Positions 17,467 through 26,591 of a DNA stretch of 64,000 bases are shown here, in pieces. Location of the stretch: NCBI GenBank assembly GCA_037446395.1, contig JBBIIP010000011.1, forward strand, positions 19,501-83,500, given 5' to 3'. The translations under genes and the position numbers were made by a program. Source of the stretch: JAAYJT01 sp037446395 (GTDB taxonomy: Bacteria > Bacteroidota > Bacteroidia > Bacteroidales > JAAYJT01). How positions within the stretch are numbered: position 1 is the first letter of the stretch; each line of letters starts with the position of its first letter. The notes under the pieces were generated by a model. That model worked only from the letters and a program-made list of their open reading frames with translations. It had not been told where the DNA came from and made no database searches.

Positions 17467-18860
17467 GCGAAAACCACGAACCACAACAACGGTTTCTTGA
17501 CGAAAGTGAAAAAATCGCTTTTAACAAAGAGCATCGCCGAAAAATAAAATATAACATTTCTAAATATGATCAGGCAGTTGCTGCAGGTATGCAACAATTC
17601 AAAAACATTGAATTAGCAAGGAAAAAAGCAGCCATTATTAAATCAAAGACGATCAACAGCCTTGATGCATTTTTAAATGAATTTGAAAGGAACTTTGAAG
17701 AAAGGGGCGGTAAAGTAATATGGGCGCTTGATGCACATCATGCCATTAAGGAGATCATGGCCATTATGAAAGCACATAATGCCAAGCTGGTTGTGAAAAG
17801 CAAAACCATGACAAGCGAAGAAATTGATATTAATAAGCATCTTGAAAACAAACAAATTGAGGTTTTAGAAACTGATCTGGGAGAATTTATCGTACAACAG
17901 CGAAACGAACCACCATATCACATTGTTACCCCTGCCATGCATCTTTCAAAAGAAGATGTAGCCGAGTTGTTTAATCAAAAATTTGAACTGGCTGCCAATA
18001 GCTCACCTGAGGAAATTACATCATTTGTAAGAAATTTTATACGCGATAAATTCTATAAGGCTGACATCGGAATCACAGGGGCAAATTTCCTGATTGCCGA
18101 CACAGGTTCAGTTGCAATCACCGAAAACGAAGGCAATGCAATGATGTCGGTATCTTTTCCTAAAATACACATCGCAATTGCAGGAATCGAAAAAATAATA
18201 CCTTCAATCAGCCACCTCGACTTGTTTTGGCCACTTCTGGCGAGCCATGGCACAGGCCAAAAGATCAGCGTGTATAATTCAATTATCAGTGGTCCGAAAC
18301 AAGAAAACGAGACCGATGGGCCAGAAAAGATGTTTGTAGTTCTTCTCGATAACCAGAGAACTGAACTACTGGCGCAATATCATCAACGTAAAGCACTTCA
18401 TTGTATCAGATGCGGAGCTTGTTTGAATGCCTGCCCCGTTTATCGTAACATTGGCGGACATGCCTATGGTACAACCTATAGCGGTCCAATTGGAGCAATT
18501 ATTACACCCTGGATGAAAGGAATGGAAGAATATAAACATCTTAGTTTTGCTTCAACATTGTGCGGGAAATGTACTGATGTGTGCCCGGTTCATATCAATT
18601 TGCACCAACTGCTCCTCTTTAATCGCAATGCGGCGGTCAAACAGAAATATTATCCATATTCAGAAAAAATTGCAATGTGGACCTATAAAACCCTGATGAC
18701 CGGCAAAGGTCGCCTGGATGCATTAAGCGCAGGAACCAAAAACAAACTTATGCAACGCTTCTTTGTTAAGGCATGGGGGATACGGCGCACATTACCCGTC
18801 GTAAAGTCCGAATCATTCAGGCAGTTATATCTGAAATATAAAGAAGATAAGACAAAATAA
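17463..18860 (+). CDS. lutB: LutB/YkgF-like iron-sulfur protein of lactate oxidation
   Basis: This 465-residue protein has an N-terminal LUD domain and a C-terminal ferredoxin-like region. Two 4Fe-4S motifs are present, CIRCGACLNACPVYR and CGKCTDVCPVH. This is the layout of LutB, the electron-transfer subunit of the LutABC L-lactate dehydrogenase complex. Its usual partners lutA and lutC are not in this window. It is translationally coupled to rpiB by a four-base overlap, an odd pairing for a lactate gene. It may work with LutA/LutC from another locus or serve another oxidation. Confidence 0.87.
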   Translation: MSENHEPQQRFLDESEKIAFNKEHRRKIKYNISKYDQAVAAGMQQFKNIELARKKAAIIKSKTINSLDAFLNEFERNFEERGGKVIWALDAHHAIKEIMAIMKAHNAKLVVKSKTMTSEEIDINKHLENKQIEVLETDLGEFIVQQRNEPPYHIVTPAMHLSKEDVAELFNQKFELAANSSPEEITSFVRNFIRDKFYKADIGITGANFLIADTGSVAITENEGNAMMSVSFPKIHIAIAGIEKIIPSISHLDLFWPLLASHGTGQKISVYNSIISGPKQENETDGPEKMFVVLLDNQRTELLAQYHQRKALHCIRCGACLNACPVYRNIGGHAYGTTYSGPIGAIITPWMKGMEEYKHLSFASTLCGKCTDVCPVHINLHQLLLFNRNAAVKQKYYPYSEKIAMWTYKTLMTGKGRLDALSAGTKNKLMQRFFVKAWGIRRTLPVVKSESFRQLYLKYKEDKTK

Positions 18861-18862
18861 TT

Positions 18863-19378
18863 TTAGCCCTCAGGACTTTCAAACGGATCAAGTGCAAGAA
18901 TACCTGCCAATATTTCTCTGACAGTTTCATCGCCAAAATTTTGTAGTTTCTCTGAAAGCTTCTTTTTACGGTCTGCAACATCACCGTTTTCGCGAATTAT
19001 AGCAATCAATTCACGGTACTGGGAAATACTGAGCACATCTTCAATAACACCACGAACCGAATCAATCGCAACCTGTCCAGCCTTTGGTGTTTTGGGAACA
19101 CCCGATAGCTTTAACTCCTCAATCGCAGTCAACAGCAATTCCTTGCCGAGTTTTTTACAAACTTCCAACGATGATGTACCAGAAGTATCTCTCAGAGTCC
19201 AACTGCCATAATCGTATTTTATTTGTTGAACCTGTTTAACCTCTTCTGAATTTTTACCGAAAATACGCTCCAGAACCAACACAGTTGAATTTTTCCAGAT
19301 TCCAAGATCAAATTTTGGCTCATCGAGCTTACTTAGCTGTTTCTCAAGGAGAAGGATTGAATTTTCAATTACCATCAT
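18863..19378 (-). CDS. Hypothetical helical protein
   Basis: I do not recognise this 171-residue protein with confidence. It is predicted mostly helical. The N-terminal 60 residues contain WKNSTVLVLERIFGKNSEEVKQ. This recalls a small helical domain that in other proteins precedes TIR or other effector domains, with a pattern of Trp, then Thr, then IFG followed by S. No effector domain follows, no catalytic motif is seen, and no other defence gene is adjacent. It converges with lutB, with only two bases between the stops. Confidence 0.6.
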   Translation of the reverse strand: MMVIENSILLLEKQLSKLDEPKFDLGIWKNSTVLVLERIFGKNSEEVKQVQQIKYDYGSWTLRDTSGTSSLEVCKKLGKELLLTAIEELKLSGVPKTPKAGQVAIDSVRGVIEDVLSISQYRELIAIIRENGDVADRKKKLSEKLQNFGDETVREILAGILALDPFESPEG

Positions 19379-19595
19379 ACTGCTTTTTGATTAAAAAATG
19401 CATTATTAATATGTAAATGTAGTCAAAATTCAGTAGAAAAAAATAGATATCTGGCAGCGAAATATTATTTCTTCGACCATGAAAAGTGCTGCAAAAATTT
19501 CTTCATACCAATTACGATTTGATTCCTGAATTTTTTTTGAGGAGATACCACTAAAACAATTAATTTAGCCCTAGCATCCAAGCATTATTAAACCC

Positions 19596-21548
19596 TTGAT
19601 ACCAAAGGATATCGTTCAGTCAATCGTTGATGCCTCACGAATAGAGGCGGTTGTTGCGGATTTTGTCGCACTCAAGAAAAGGGGCGCCAACTACATCGGC
19701 CTCTGCCCTTTTCATAACGAAAAAACGCCTTCGTTCACTGTTTCAGCCACCAAAGGCATTTATAAGTGCTTTGGTTGTGGAAAAGCTGGCGATTCTGTCA
19801 ACTTTGTGATGGAACACGAACATTACACCTATCTGGAAGCATTAAGATTTCTTGCGAAGAAGTTCCAAATTGAGATTGTTGAAGTAGAAGCTACCCCGGA
19901 ACAAAAATTTGAGCAGGACGAAAAAGAAAGCCTTTACAACATTCACGCATTTGCACAAAAATATTTTTCAGAGTTCTTGTTTACACAAGAAGAAGGAAAA
20001 TCAATCGGCCTTAGCTATCTGAAAGAAAGGGAGTTTACTGAGGATATTATCCGGAAATTCCATCTGGGCTATTGCCCTGCCTCCTGGAGCGAATTCACAC
20101 AACACGCCCTGAAAAGCGGGTACAACATAGAAATGCTTATTAAAAGCGGGCTGACGGTTGAAAAAGATAACGACCATTACGACCGATTCAGAGGAAGGGT
20201 GTTGTTTCCAATCTACAACATCACCGGTCGCGTAATCGGTTTTGGGGGCCGCATTATAAAGAAAGACCCCTCGAAACCAAAATACATCAACTCCCCCGAA
20301 TCCGACATTTACAATAAAAGCAAAGCCCTTTATGGACTGTTTTTTGCAAAAAATGCTATTACAACCAGTAACAATTGTTACCTGGTCGAAGGATATACCG
20401 ATGTAATCTCACTTCATCAGGCTGATATTCTTAATGTTGTAGCATCTTCGGGCACTTCGCTCACTACCGACCAGATAAGACTCATCAAGCGCTTCACAAA
20501 CAATATCACAATTCTTTATGATGGAGATGAAGCTGGCCTCAAGGCATCCTTTCGCGGAATTGATATGATCCTCGAACAAGGGATGAATGTAAGGGTTGTG
20601 ATGTTCCCTGAAGGAGAAGACCCCGACTCCTATGCCAGAAACAAACGACCCGCGGAATTAGAATCCTTTCTGAAAACCAACGCACAAGATTTCATTCGCA
20701 TGAAAACAGACCTGCTTCGTGAAGAAGCAAAAAACGATCCGGTGAAGAAATCTGGAATTATTCGCGAGGTTCTTGGCTCGGTAGCCATTATTCCCGATTT
20801 AATCACAAGAAGCATGTATGTGAAAGAATGTGCCATGCTTCTTTCAATTGACGAAAATACATTGATCTTTGAACTCAATAAAATTTTAAGGTCAAAGCAT
20901 AAGCCCAATACACAACCAGAGGTTGGCGATCCCGCCATCAAAGCCATTCAGGAAACCAGAAGTAGTTCGCAGCAGTCAGGATACAATCCAAAAAGTAGCG
21001 AAATGCAGGAACTCGCCATTATCCGGTTGTTATTTCTTTATGGTTCAAATGATATTGTATTCGAACAACCAGATGATTTTGGCCTGATTCAAAAAGTATC
21101 CGTGAACGTTGCACATTTCATTGTGAATGATCTTGCAAGGGATGAAATTGTATTTGAAAATCCACTATTTCAGAAAATTTTTAATGAATACAAACAATTC
21201 ATTGATAAAAATGAAATTCCTGACATTCGGTACTTTACGTCTTATCGCGACGAAAACATAAGAAACCTGGCTATTGAACAAATGAGCCAGCCTTATGAAT
21301 TGAGCGAAAAATGGAAAGAAAACAAAATTTATGTAAACGGCGAAGAACAAAAACTTAAGCAAACTGTCACCTCAAGTATCCTTGCACTGAAAGATAAAGT
21401 AATAAAAAAAATGATTTTCGAGATCGAAAAATCACTTAAAACAGCCACCAACAATGATGAAACCACGGACCTGATGATTAAACATCAGTCTTATAAGAAC
21501 TTGCTTAATCAAATTAATAAGGCACTCGGAAGGGTGATCACTCCATAA
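19596..21548 (+). CDS. dnaG: DNA primase
   Basis: DnaG (650 residues) makes RNA primers at the replication fork. The CHC2 zinc finger ligands are Cys37, His40, Cys58 and Cys61. The Toprim core has VEGYTDVISL, then DGDEAG. The C-terminal third is the DnaB-helicase-binding region. The start codon is TTG: MIPKDIVQSIVDAS matches the family N-terminus, and the next in-frame ATG would remove the zinc finger. A TAATTTAG box about 35 bases upstream is one base off the -7 consensus. It stands alone, not in the rpsU-dnaG-rpoD arrangement of enterobacteria. Confidence 0.95.
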   Translation: MIPKDIVQSIVDASRIEAVVADFVALKKRGANYIGLCPFHNEKTPSFTVSATKGIYKCFGCGKAGDSVNFVMEHEHYTYLEALRFLAKKFQIEIVEVEATPEQKFEQDEKESLYNIHAFAQKYFSEFLFTQEEGKSIGLSYLKEREFTEDIIRKFHLGYCPASWSEFTQHALKSGYNIEMLIKSGLTVEKDNDHYDRFRGRVLFPIYNITGRVIGFGGRIIKKDPSKPKYINSPESDIYNKSKALYGLFFAKNAITTSNNCYLVEGYTDVISLHQADILNVVASSGTSLTTDQIRLIKRFTNNITILYDGDEAGLKASFRGIDMILEQGMNVRVVMFPEGEDPDSYARNKRPAELESFLKTNAQDFIRMKTDLLREEAKNDPVKKSGIIREVLGSVAIIPDLITRSMYVKECAMLLSIDENTLIFELNKILRSKHKPNTQPEVGDPAIKAIQETRSSSQQSGYNPKSSEMQELAIIRLLFLYGSNDIVFEQPDDFGLIQKVSVNVAHFIVNDLARDEIVFENPLFQKIFNEYKQFIDKNEIPDIRYFTSYRDENIRNLAIEQMSQPYELSEKWKENKIYVNGEEQKLKQTVTSSILALKDKVIKKMIFEIEKSLKTATNNDETTDLMIKHQSYKNLLNQINKALGRVITP

Positions 21549-21628
21549 TTACATACCGCGTTGGCTAAATTGAGATTAAACAATGTGGAATAGTTTTTGT
21601 TATATCACAAAACAAATAAATTAAAATT

Positions 21629-21835
21629 ATGAAAAAGAATGTAGGATCAACCGACGCCATAATCCGTGTTGTTATTGCCATTATTATTGCCGTCCTTATT
21701 ATTGCCAAAGTCGTAACTGGTACCCTAGCTATTATCCTTGGAATTGTCGGTGTTGCTGCAATCCTGACTGGTTTTATCAGATTTTGCGGGCTTTACACTT
21801 TATTAGGAATCAATACCTGCAAAACCAAAAAGTAA
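21629..21835 (+). CDS. DUF2892 small membrane protein
   Basis: This 68-residue protein has two hydrophobic helices (IIRVVIAIIIAVLIIAKVV and LAIILGIVGVAAILTGFI) and the FCGLYTLLGINTC tail typical of DUF2892 (YgaP-like membrane part). In YgaP a related segment follows a rhodanese domain; here it stands alone. Function is unknown. Confidence 0.85.
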   Translation: MKKNVGSTDAIIRVVIAIIIAVLIIAKVVTGTLAIILGIVGVAAILTGFIRFCGLYTLLGINTCKTKK

Positions 21836-21925
21836 AAAAAAAGAAAATACTCCTGAGAAAAGTGTCAAAAAATTAAAAAACAACAAAAAATCATTGATTT
21901 ATTAACCAATTATCTCAATATTACA

Positions 21926-21933
21926 TATTTTTG
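21926..21933 (+). promoter_or_regulatory. -7 box upstream of DUF1573 gene
   Basis: TATTTTTG followed by C matches TAnnTTTG and lies 32 bases before the ATG at 21966. Confidence 0.5.
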
Positions 21934-21965
21934 CACAAAAATCCAATTAACTAAATTAGAGTGAT

Positions 21966-22433
21966 ATGAAACGGATTACATTTTCTTTCGTATGGGCAGT
22001 TGTCGTTGCAGTTGCATTTTCCGCCCAATCATTTGCCCAAACCCCTGCCAAGGTTGTTGGTCCAAAAATTTCTTTCGACAAAGAAACCCACGACTACGGG
22101 ACCATTTATGTGAATGGCGATGGCAACTGTGCATTTACTTTTACCAACACAGGCACCGAGCCACTCATTCTTTCGGATGTCAGGGCTGGTTGCGGTTGCA
22201 CCGTTCCTGAGTGGCCACGTGAACCGGTTTTGCCTGGCAAATCGGCGGTGATTAAAGTAAAATACACTACTGTCAGCACCCCTCATCAGATCAATAAAAG
22301 CATTGTTGTTACCTCGAACTCAGTTGATAATTCAACAGTAGTGTTGCGAATAATCGGGCAGGTTGTTCAACCCCCGAGCGAATTTACACCTGAAAAAACT
22401 CTGGATAAAGCAGGTTCTCCTACATCGAAATAA
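21966..22433 (+). CDS. Exported DUF1573 protein
   Basis: This 155-residue protein has a signal peptide (ending near SFAQ). A DUF1573 Ig-like (ASPM/SPD-2/Hydin-like) domain follows, with HDYGTIYVNGDGNCAFTFTNTG and the hallmark AGCGCTVPEWP. Such periplasmic proteins are abundant in Bacteroidota and of unknown function. A hairpin terminator lies about 80 bases downstream. Confidence 0.88.
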   Translation: MKRITFSFVWAVVVAVAFSAQSFAQTPAKVVGPKISFDKETHDYGTIYVNGDGNCAFTFTNTGTEPLILSDVRAGCGCTVPEWPREPVLPGKSAVIKVKYTTVSTPHQINKSIVVTSNSVDNSTVVLRIIGQVVQPPSEFTPEKTLDKAGSPTSK

Positions 22434-22514
22434 GGAGTCAATCTGTAGAAACACAACCCCGAAACAAATAATTTCAGGGATCGAACTATTATTTAGTTTG
22501 ATAGCTGTAAACCA

Positions 22515-22544
22515 AAAGGGCTGTCCACTCGTGGGCAGCCCTTT
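22515..22544 (+). terminator. Hairpin terminator after the DUF1573 gene
   Basis: AAAGGGCTG pairs with CAGCCCTTT (9 bp, extendable with a G-U pair to 13 bp) around a CTCG loop, followed by TGTTTTAATTT. It also lies just past the 3' end of the tRNA-Cys on the opposite strand and could help stop that transcript. Confidence 0.75.
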
Positions 22545-22556
22545 GTTTTAATTTCG

Positions 22557-22627
22557 AGGTCTCGAGCGGACTCGAACCGCTGTACGAGGTTTTGCAGACC
22601 TCTGCCTAGCCTCTCGGCCACGAGACC
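22557..22627 (-). tRNA. tRNA-Cys(GCA)
   Basis: On the minus strand a full cloverleaf is visible. The acceptor GGTCTCG pairs with CGAGACC, the anticodon stem GAGGT/ACCTC encloses CTGCAAA (anticodon GCA), and the T arm is AGCGG-TTCGAGT-CCGCT. The discriminator is U, as expected for cysteine tRNA. CCA is not encoded. Confidence 0.96.
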
Positions 22628-22655
22628 ATGATGCCGCAAAGATATAAAGAAAAAA

Positions 22656-22862
22656 CTAATTGCCAGAAGGCCTGTTCTCAATATCTTTCGAGTAAAACGC
22701 AAGACAGGCTGCACATAAACAGTTGCGATAAAGCTGCATGATCAATTTTTGATTATGTTCCGGAATTTTATACTCCGAACACCAGCAATTAGGCGAATGA
22801 TTGCACACAAAGATTGCGCCGCACCGCGGACATGTCTTTTGGATGTCCGTTTCAATGGCCAT
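22656..22862 (-). CDS. Small cysteine-rich CWC-type zinc protein
   Basis: This protein of about 68 residues matches the cysteine-rich CWC family: KTCPRCGAIFVCNHSPNCWCSE followed by CLCAACLAFY. The paired Cys residues suggest one or two zinc sites. The chosen start (MAIETDIQK) overlaps the end of folB by 11 bases; an alternative ATG at 22877 adds five residues (MTGLR). It is probably co-transcribed with folB. Function is unknown. Confidence 0.75.
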   Translation of the reverse strand: MAIETDIQKTCPRCGAIFVCNHSPNCWCSEYKIPEHNQKLIMQLYRNCLCAACLAFYSKDIENRPSGN

Positions 22863-23226
22863 GCGAAGCCCAGTCATCTGTCGAAAGTGTTACACTCACG
22901 CGATCAATTTTTCCACCCAGCGGTGGATTGAGTTTTGAAATTTTAACCTCTGCATATTGTATTCCATGAAATTTTTGAATACAAGATTTAAGAATTCGGT
23001 GAGCGACATGTTCAAGGAGATGCGATTTTGTTTCCATTTCCATCTTAATAACATGATAAACTGTCATGTAGTTAATCGTGTCATGAAGATTATCACTCTC
23101 TTCTGCCCTACAGGTATCCGTTTCGAGTACTAAATCTACATTAAAACGTGTGCCAATCACCTGTTCTTCGGCAAAACAACCATGGTAGGCAAAAAATTCC
23201 ATTCCTTCAATTTCAATCAAAGCCAT
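22852..23226 (-). CDS. folB: Dihydroneopterin aldolase
   Basis: FolB (124 residues) converts dihydroneopterin to 6-hydroxymethyl-dihydropterin in folate synthesis. The N-terminus IEIEGMEFFAYHGCFAEEQ contains the conserved AYHG(C/V)xxxE motif. DTINYMTVYHVI and LLEHVAHRI are standard family blocks, and VKISKLNPPLGG is the late Lys motif. A good promoter box lies 24 bases upstream on the minus strand. Confidence 0.95.
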   Translation of the reverse strand: MALIEIEGMEFFAYHGCFAEEQVIGTRFNVDLVLETDTCRAEESDNLHDTINYMTVYHVIKMEMETKSHLLEHVAHRILKSCIQKFHGIQYAEVKISKLNPPLGGKIDRVSVTLSTDDWASHGH

Positions 23227-23249
23227 TGTTTAATATTTTTGATGCACCG

Positions 23250-23257
23250 CAAATGTA
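23250..23257 (-). promoter_or_regulatory. -7 box for folB
   Basis: On the minus strand TACATTTG matches TAnnTTTG and is 24 bases from the ATG at 23226. Confidence 0.55.
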
Positions 23258-23305
23258 GGAAAACTATTTTCTTCATTTTTAACTACCTAAACCAGTAAAC
23301 GTGTT

Positions 23306-24781
23306 ATGGAGCAGCTTGAAATTGATCTGGCCGTTGTCATGTTTATATATTTAGCCTTGCTCATAGGATGGGGGCTATATCAGGGAAGAAAAGTCAAGAC
23401 CAGCAGTGATTATTCAATCGCTGACAGGAAATTGCCCGGATGGGCAGCTGCCCTTTCTGAACGTGCCACAGGAGAATCTTCGTGGGCGCTGCTTGGGCTC
23501 CCCGGAGCAGCTTATGCTACAGGGCTCACCGAGCTTTGGACCGCCATAGGGTGTGTGTTGGGAATTATCACAGCCTGGGTTGCTTTGGCTTCCCGCTTGC
23601 GCGATGAAGCCGAAAAACACAGGGTTGAAACATTCACTCAATACCTTGCGGCACGACATGGCGAATCAGGACGCTGGATCAGGATCATCGGTAGTTTCGC
23701 GATTGTATTTTTTTTCTTTTTTTATATTGGTGCACAATTTCTGGGTGGTGGAAAAACCCTGTATACGCTGTTTGGTATAGAGCAAAAAACAGGAATGTTG
23801 ATAACTGCGGCGATTATCGTTCCGTATACCATTTATGGTGGCTTTCGAAGTGTTGTGTATACTGATGTGATTCAAGCTACCCTTATGATAATTACGCTTG
23901 TTGTTGGACCAATTATGGGATTGGTCTATCTGGCCAACCATCCCGACTTGTTTGCAGCAAACATTAGCAGCGCACTTGAAAAAGCCGGACCGGCCTATTC
24001 AACAATTACCGGCACCTTGTCAGGTTTTGCTGCAGGTGCTGTGATAGCCGGAGGCTTTTCGTGGTTTTTTGGCTATCTGGGAGGAATGCCGCAACTTAGC
24101 ATGCGATTTATGGCAATCAGCAGTCCAAGGCAGGCAAAAATAGCCCGAAACATTGGAGTTTCATGGACAGTCGTAGCTTATATTGGCGCATTGATGCTGG
24201 GCTATATCGGCATTGCTATTTTTGGACCAAATGCGCTTGCCGACAGGGAATTTGTAATGCCCGCCGTGATCATTCGCGTCTTTCCTCCTGTCGTTGCTGC
24301 AATTCTAATTACCGGGGCCATTGCGGCCATGATCTCAACAGCCGATTCATTGCTGATACTCTCAGCCACTGAGCTTTCAGAAAATCTGATAAAACCAGCC
24401 TTAAAAATGGATTCCAGCCGCAAATCTCGCTTGATCCAGAGTCGCATAATCACTGGCCTGCTGGCAATCATCGCCTTATTGCTTGCATACCTGTCGCCCG
24501 CAAAACTCATTTTTACATTGGTTGGATATGTTTGGGCGGGAATTGGCAGCACGTTTTCGGTAGTGATTCTACTCACACTTTTCTGGCATCGGTTTCATGG
24601 AAAAGCCGTGGTATGCACAATCATTGCCGGGTTGGTTTTCACAATCATCTGGGTAAGCACCGGACTGGACAAGCTAATTTCTGCGCGCGTCATGACGTTT
24701 ATTATTGCACTAATCACAGCAGTCCTTTGCTCATATATTTTGAAAAAAGAAACAAACGAAAATCAATCTGTAGGGCATTGA
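23306..24781 (+). CDS. Sodium:solute symporter (SSS family)
   Basis: This 491-residue protein with about 13 membrane helices belongs to the PutP-type sodium:solute symporters. DYSIADRKLPGWAAALSERAT is the family's early signature, GGFRSVVYTDVIQ lies mid-protein, and ISTADSLLILSATELSENL is the conserved TM8-9 segment that holds the Na2-site Ser/Thr. The closest match by eye is to the proline permease subgroup, but substrate cannot be told from sequence. It diverges from folB. Confidence 0.9.
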   Translation: MEQLEIDLAVVMFIYLALLIGWGLYQGRKVKTSSDYSIADRKLPGWAAALSERATGESSWALLGLPGAAYATGLTELWTAIGCVLGIITAWVALASRLRDEAEKHRVETFTQYLAARHGESGRWIRIIGSFAIVFFFFFYIGAQFLGGGKTLYTLFGIEQKTGMLITAAIIVPYTIYGGFRSVVYTDVIQATLMIITLVVGPIMGLVYLANHPDLFAANISSALEKAGPAYSTITGTLSGFAAGAVIAGGFSWFFGYLGGMPQLSMRFMAISSPRQAKIARNIGVSWTVVAYIGALMLGYIGIAIFGPNALADREFVMPAVIIRVFPPVVAAILITGAIAAMISTADSLLILSATELSENLIKPALKMDSSRKSRLIQSRIITGLLAIIALLLAYLSPAKLIFTLVGYVWAGIGSTFSVVILLTLFWHRFHGKAVVCTIIAGLVFTIIWVSTGLDKLISARVMTFIIALITAVLCSYILKKETNENQSVGH

Positions 24782-24803
24782 ACTCGTATAAGCTGAATCC
24801 TCT

Positions 24804-24811
24804 TATTTTTG
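24804..24811 (+). promoter_or_regulatory. -7 box deciding the glnS start
   Basis: TATTTTTG followed by C fits TAnnTTTG. It lies 29 bases before ATG 24841 and makes the long upstream in-frame extension, which overlaps the symporter gene, unlikely to be translated. Confidence 0.55.
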
Positions 24812-24840
24812 CATCAACGAACCCTAAAATCAAAAATCCG

Positions 24841-26544
24841 ATGAGCACTGTGGAATCTGAACCATATAAACCATCCCTGCATTTTATTCAATCAATTATC
24901 GAAGAGGACCTGCGTACAGGAAAAAACGAAAAACGCATCCATACACGTTTTCCTCCCGAACCGAATGGCTACCTTCACATTGGGCATGCAAAGTCTATTT
25001 GTCTCAATTTCGGGTTGGCCATTCAGTACAATGGCATGTGCAACCTACGCTTCGACGACACAAACCCGGTGAAAGAGGATGTTGAATACGTTGATTCGAT
25101 CCGTGAAGACGTTCATTGGCTTGGATTCGATTGGGAAGGGAGAGAATATTATGCCTCCGACTACTTTGAGCAGCTGTATGTTTTTGCTGTCGACATTATA
25201 AAACAAGGTAAGGCTTATGTGTGTGACCTCAGTGCCGAGCAAGTCAGTTCCGACCGGGGCACCCCGACTCGGCCGGGTAATCCCAGCCCTTACCGAAACC
25301 GCAGCATTGAAGAAAATCTGGATCTTTTCATGCGTATGCGCAATGGTGAATTTGCCGAAGGGTCTCGGGTGCTTCGGGCAAAAATTGATATGGATTCGCC
25401 AAATATGCATATGCGCGATCCAATCATGTATCGAATTCTTTTTGCACATCATCACCGAACAGGCGACAAATGGTGCATCTATCCAACCTATGATTATGCC
25501 CACGGACAAAGCGATTTCATCGAAGGCATCACGCACTCCATTTGCACCCTTGAGTTTGAAGTGCACCGCCCGCTCTACGACTGGTTTCTCGACCAAATTG
25601 TTGAACCAAATTTTTATCGTCCGCGACAGATTGAATTTGCCAGGTTAAATCTTAGCTATACCGTGATGAGCAAACGAAAATTGCTCGAACTTGTTAAAAA
25701 CAACTACGTTTCGGGGTGGGACGATCCGCGTTTGCCAACCATATGCGGCTTGCGCCGCAGAGGATATACCGCCGAATCAATCAGATATTTCGCGGATAAA
25801 ATCGGTGTGGCCAAACGCGACAACACAATTGATGTAGCCTTGCTCGAGCACAGCATACGCGAAGACCTGAATAAGAGAGCCTTACGACGAATAGCCGTGT
25901 TAAACCCTGTCAAGCTCATCATTGATAATTATCCGGAAAATAAGATTGAAATGCTTGAGGCCGTAAACAACCCCGAAGACCCATCTGCCGGAACAAGACA
26001 ACTACCTTTTTCAAGGGAAATTTTTATCGAGCGCGACGATTTTATGGAGGACCCTTCGGCTAAATTCTTCAGGCTTAGCCCCGGAAACGAAGTAAGGTTG
26101 AAATATGCCTATATCATCAGGTGTGAAAAGGTGATTAAAGACCCGGTAACTGGAGCAATCCTTGAAATCCGCTGCACATACGATCCGGAAACACGCAGTG
26201 GCTTACCCAACAGCAACCGCAAAGTAAAAGGCACAATTCACTGGCTTTCCGCTTCACATGCCAGGCTCGCGGAAATCAGACTCTTTGATCGGCTCTTTAA
26301 TGTTGAAGACCCCGATAGCGGAGAAGGTGCCAATGATTACAAGACCCACCTCAATCCGGATTCGCTGCAAATTATTAAAGGCTTTGTAGAAGACACATTT
26401 AAAGGCGCCAAAGCATTGGATAAATTTCAATTTGAGAGGCTGGGCTATTTCTGTATTGATTATGACAGCAGTGATAAGCAACTCGTATTTAATCGCACCA
26501 TTGCATTAAAAGACTCATGGGCGAAGATTGAAAAAAAGCAATAA
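24841..26544 (+). CDS. glnS: Glutaminyl-tRNA synthetase
   Basis: GlnRS (567 residues) is a class I synthetase charging tRNA-Gln. The HIGH motif is in FPPEPNGYLHIGHAKS and the KMSKS counterpart is VMSKRKL. The GWDDPRLPTICGLRRRGYT block and the C-terminal beta-barrel anticodon-binding domain are present. The start MSTVESEPYKPS is chosen from the promoter position and normal length. The tRNA-Gln(CUG) gene follows 47 bases downstream on the same strand, so the enzyme and one of its substrates may be co-transcribed. Confidence 0.95.
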   Translation: MSTVESEPYKPSLHFIQSIIEEDLRTGKNEKRIHTRFPPEPNGYLHIGHAKSICLNFGLAIQYNGMCNLRFDDTNPVKEDVEYVDSIREDVHWLGFDWEGREYYASDYFEQLYVFAVDIIKQGKAYVCDLSAEQVSSDRGTPTRPGNPSPYRNRSIEENLDLFMRMRNGEFAEGSRVLRAKIDMDSPNMHMRDPIMYRILFAHHHRTGDKWCIYPTYDYAHGQSDFIEGITHSICTLEFEVHRPLYDWFLDQIVEPNFYRPRQIEFARLNLSYTVMSKRKLLELVKNNYVSGWDDPRLPTICGLRRRGYTAESIRYFADKIGVAKRDNTIDVALLEHSIREDLNKRALRRIAVLNPVKLIIDNYPENKIEMLEAVNNPEDPSAGTRQLPFSREIFIERDDFMEDPSAKFFRLSPGNEVRLKYAYIIRCEKVIKDPVTGAILEIRCTYDPETRSGLPNSNRKVKGTIHWLSASHARLAEIRLFDRLFNVEDPDSGEGANDYKTHLNPDSLQIIKGFVEDTFKGAKALDKFQFERLGYFCIDYDSSDKQLVFNRTIALKDSWAKIEKKQ

Positions 26545-26591
26545 ACCCAAACACGGGAATATCTAAAATTGTTAATTTCGCATTCCGAAAT

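Noticed and set aside
17463..18860. A complete lutABC lactate operon
   Set aside because: Only the LutB-like gene is present; the flanking genes are rpiB and an unrelated gene on the other strand.
22214..22224. A CCACGTGAACC sequence resembling a parS half
   Set aside because: It lacks the TTTC/GAAA arms and lies inside the DUF1573 coding sequence, so it is not a parS site.
25045..25596. A 183-codon minus-strand open frame
   Set aside because: It is wholly inside glnS, antisense to conserved synthetase motifs, and looks like a shadow frame.
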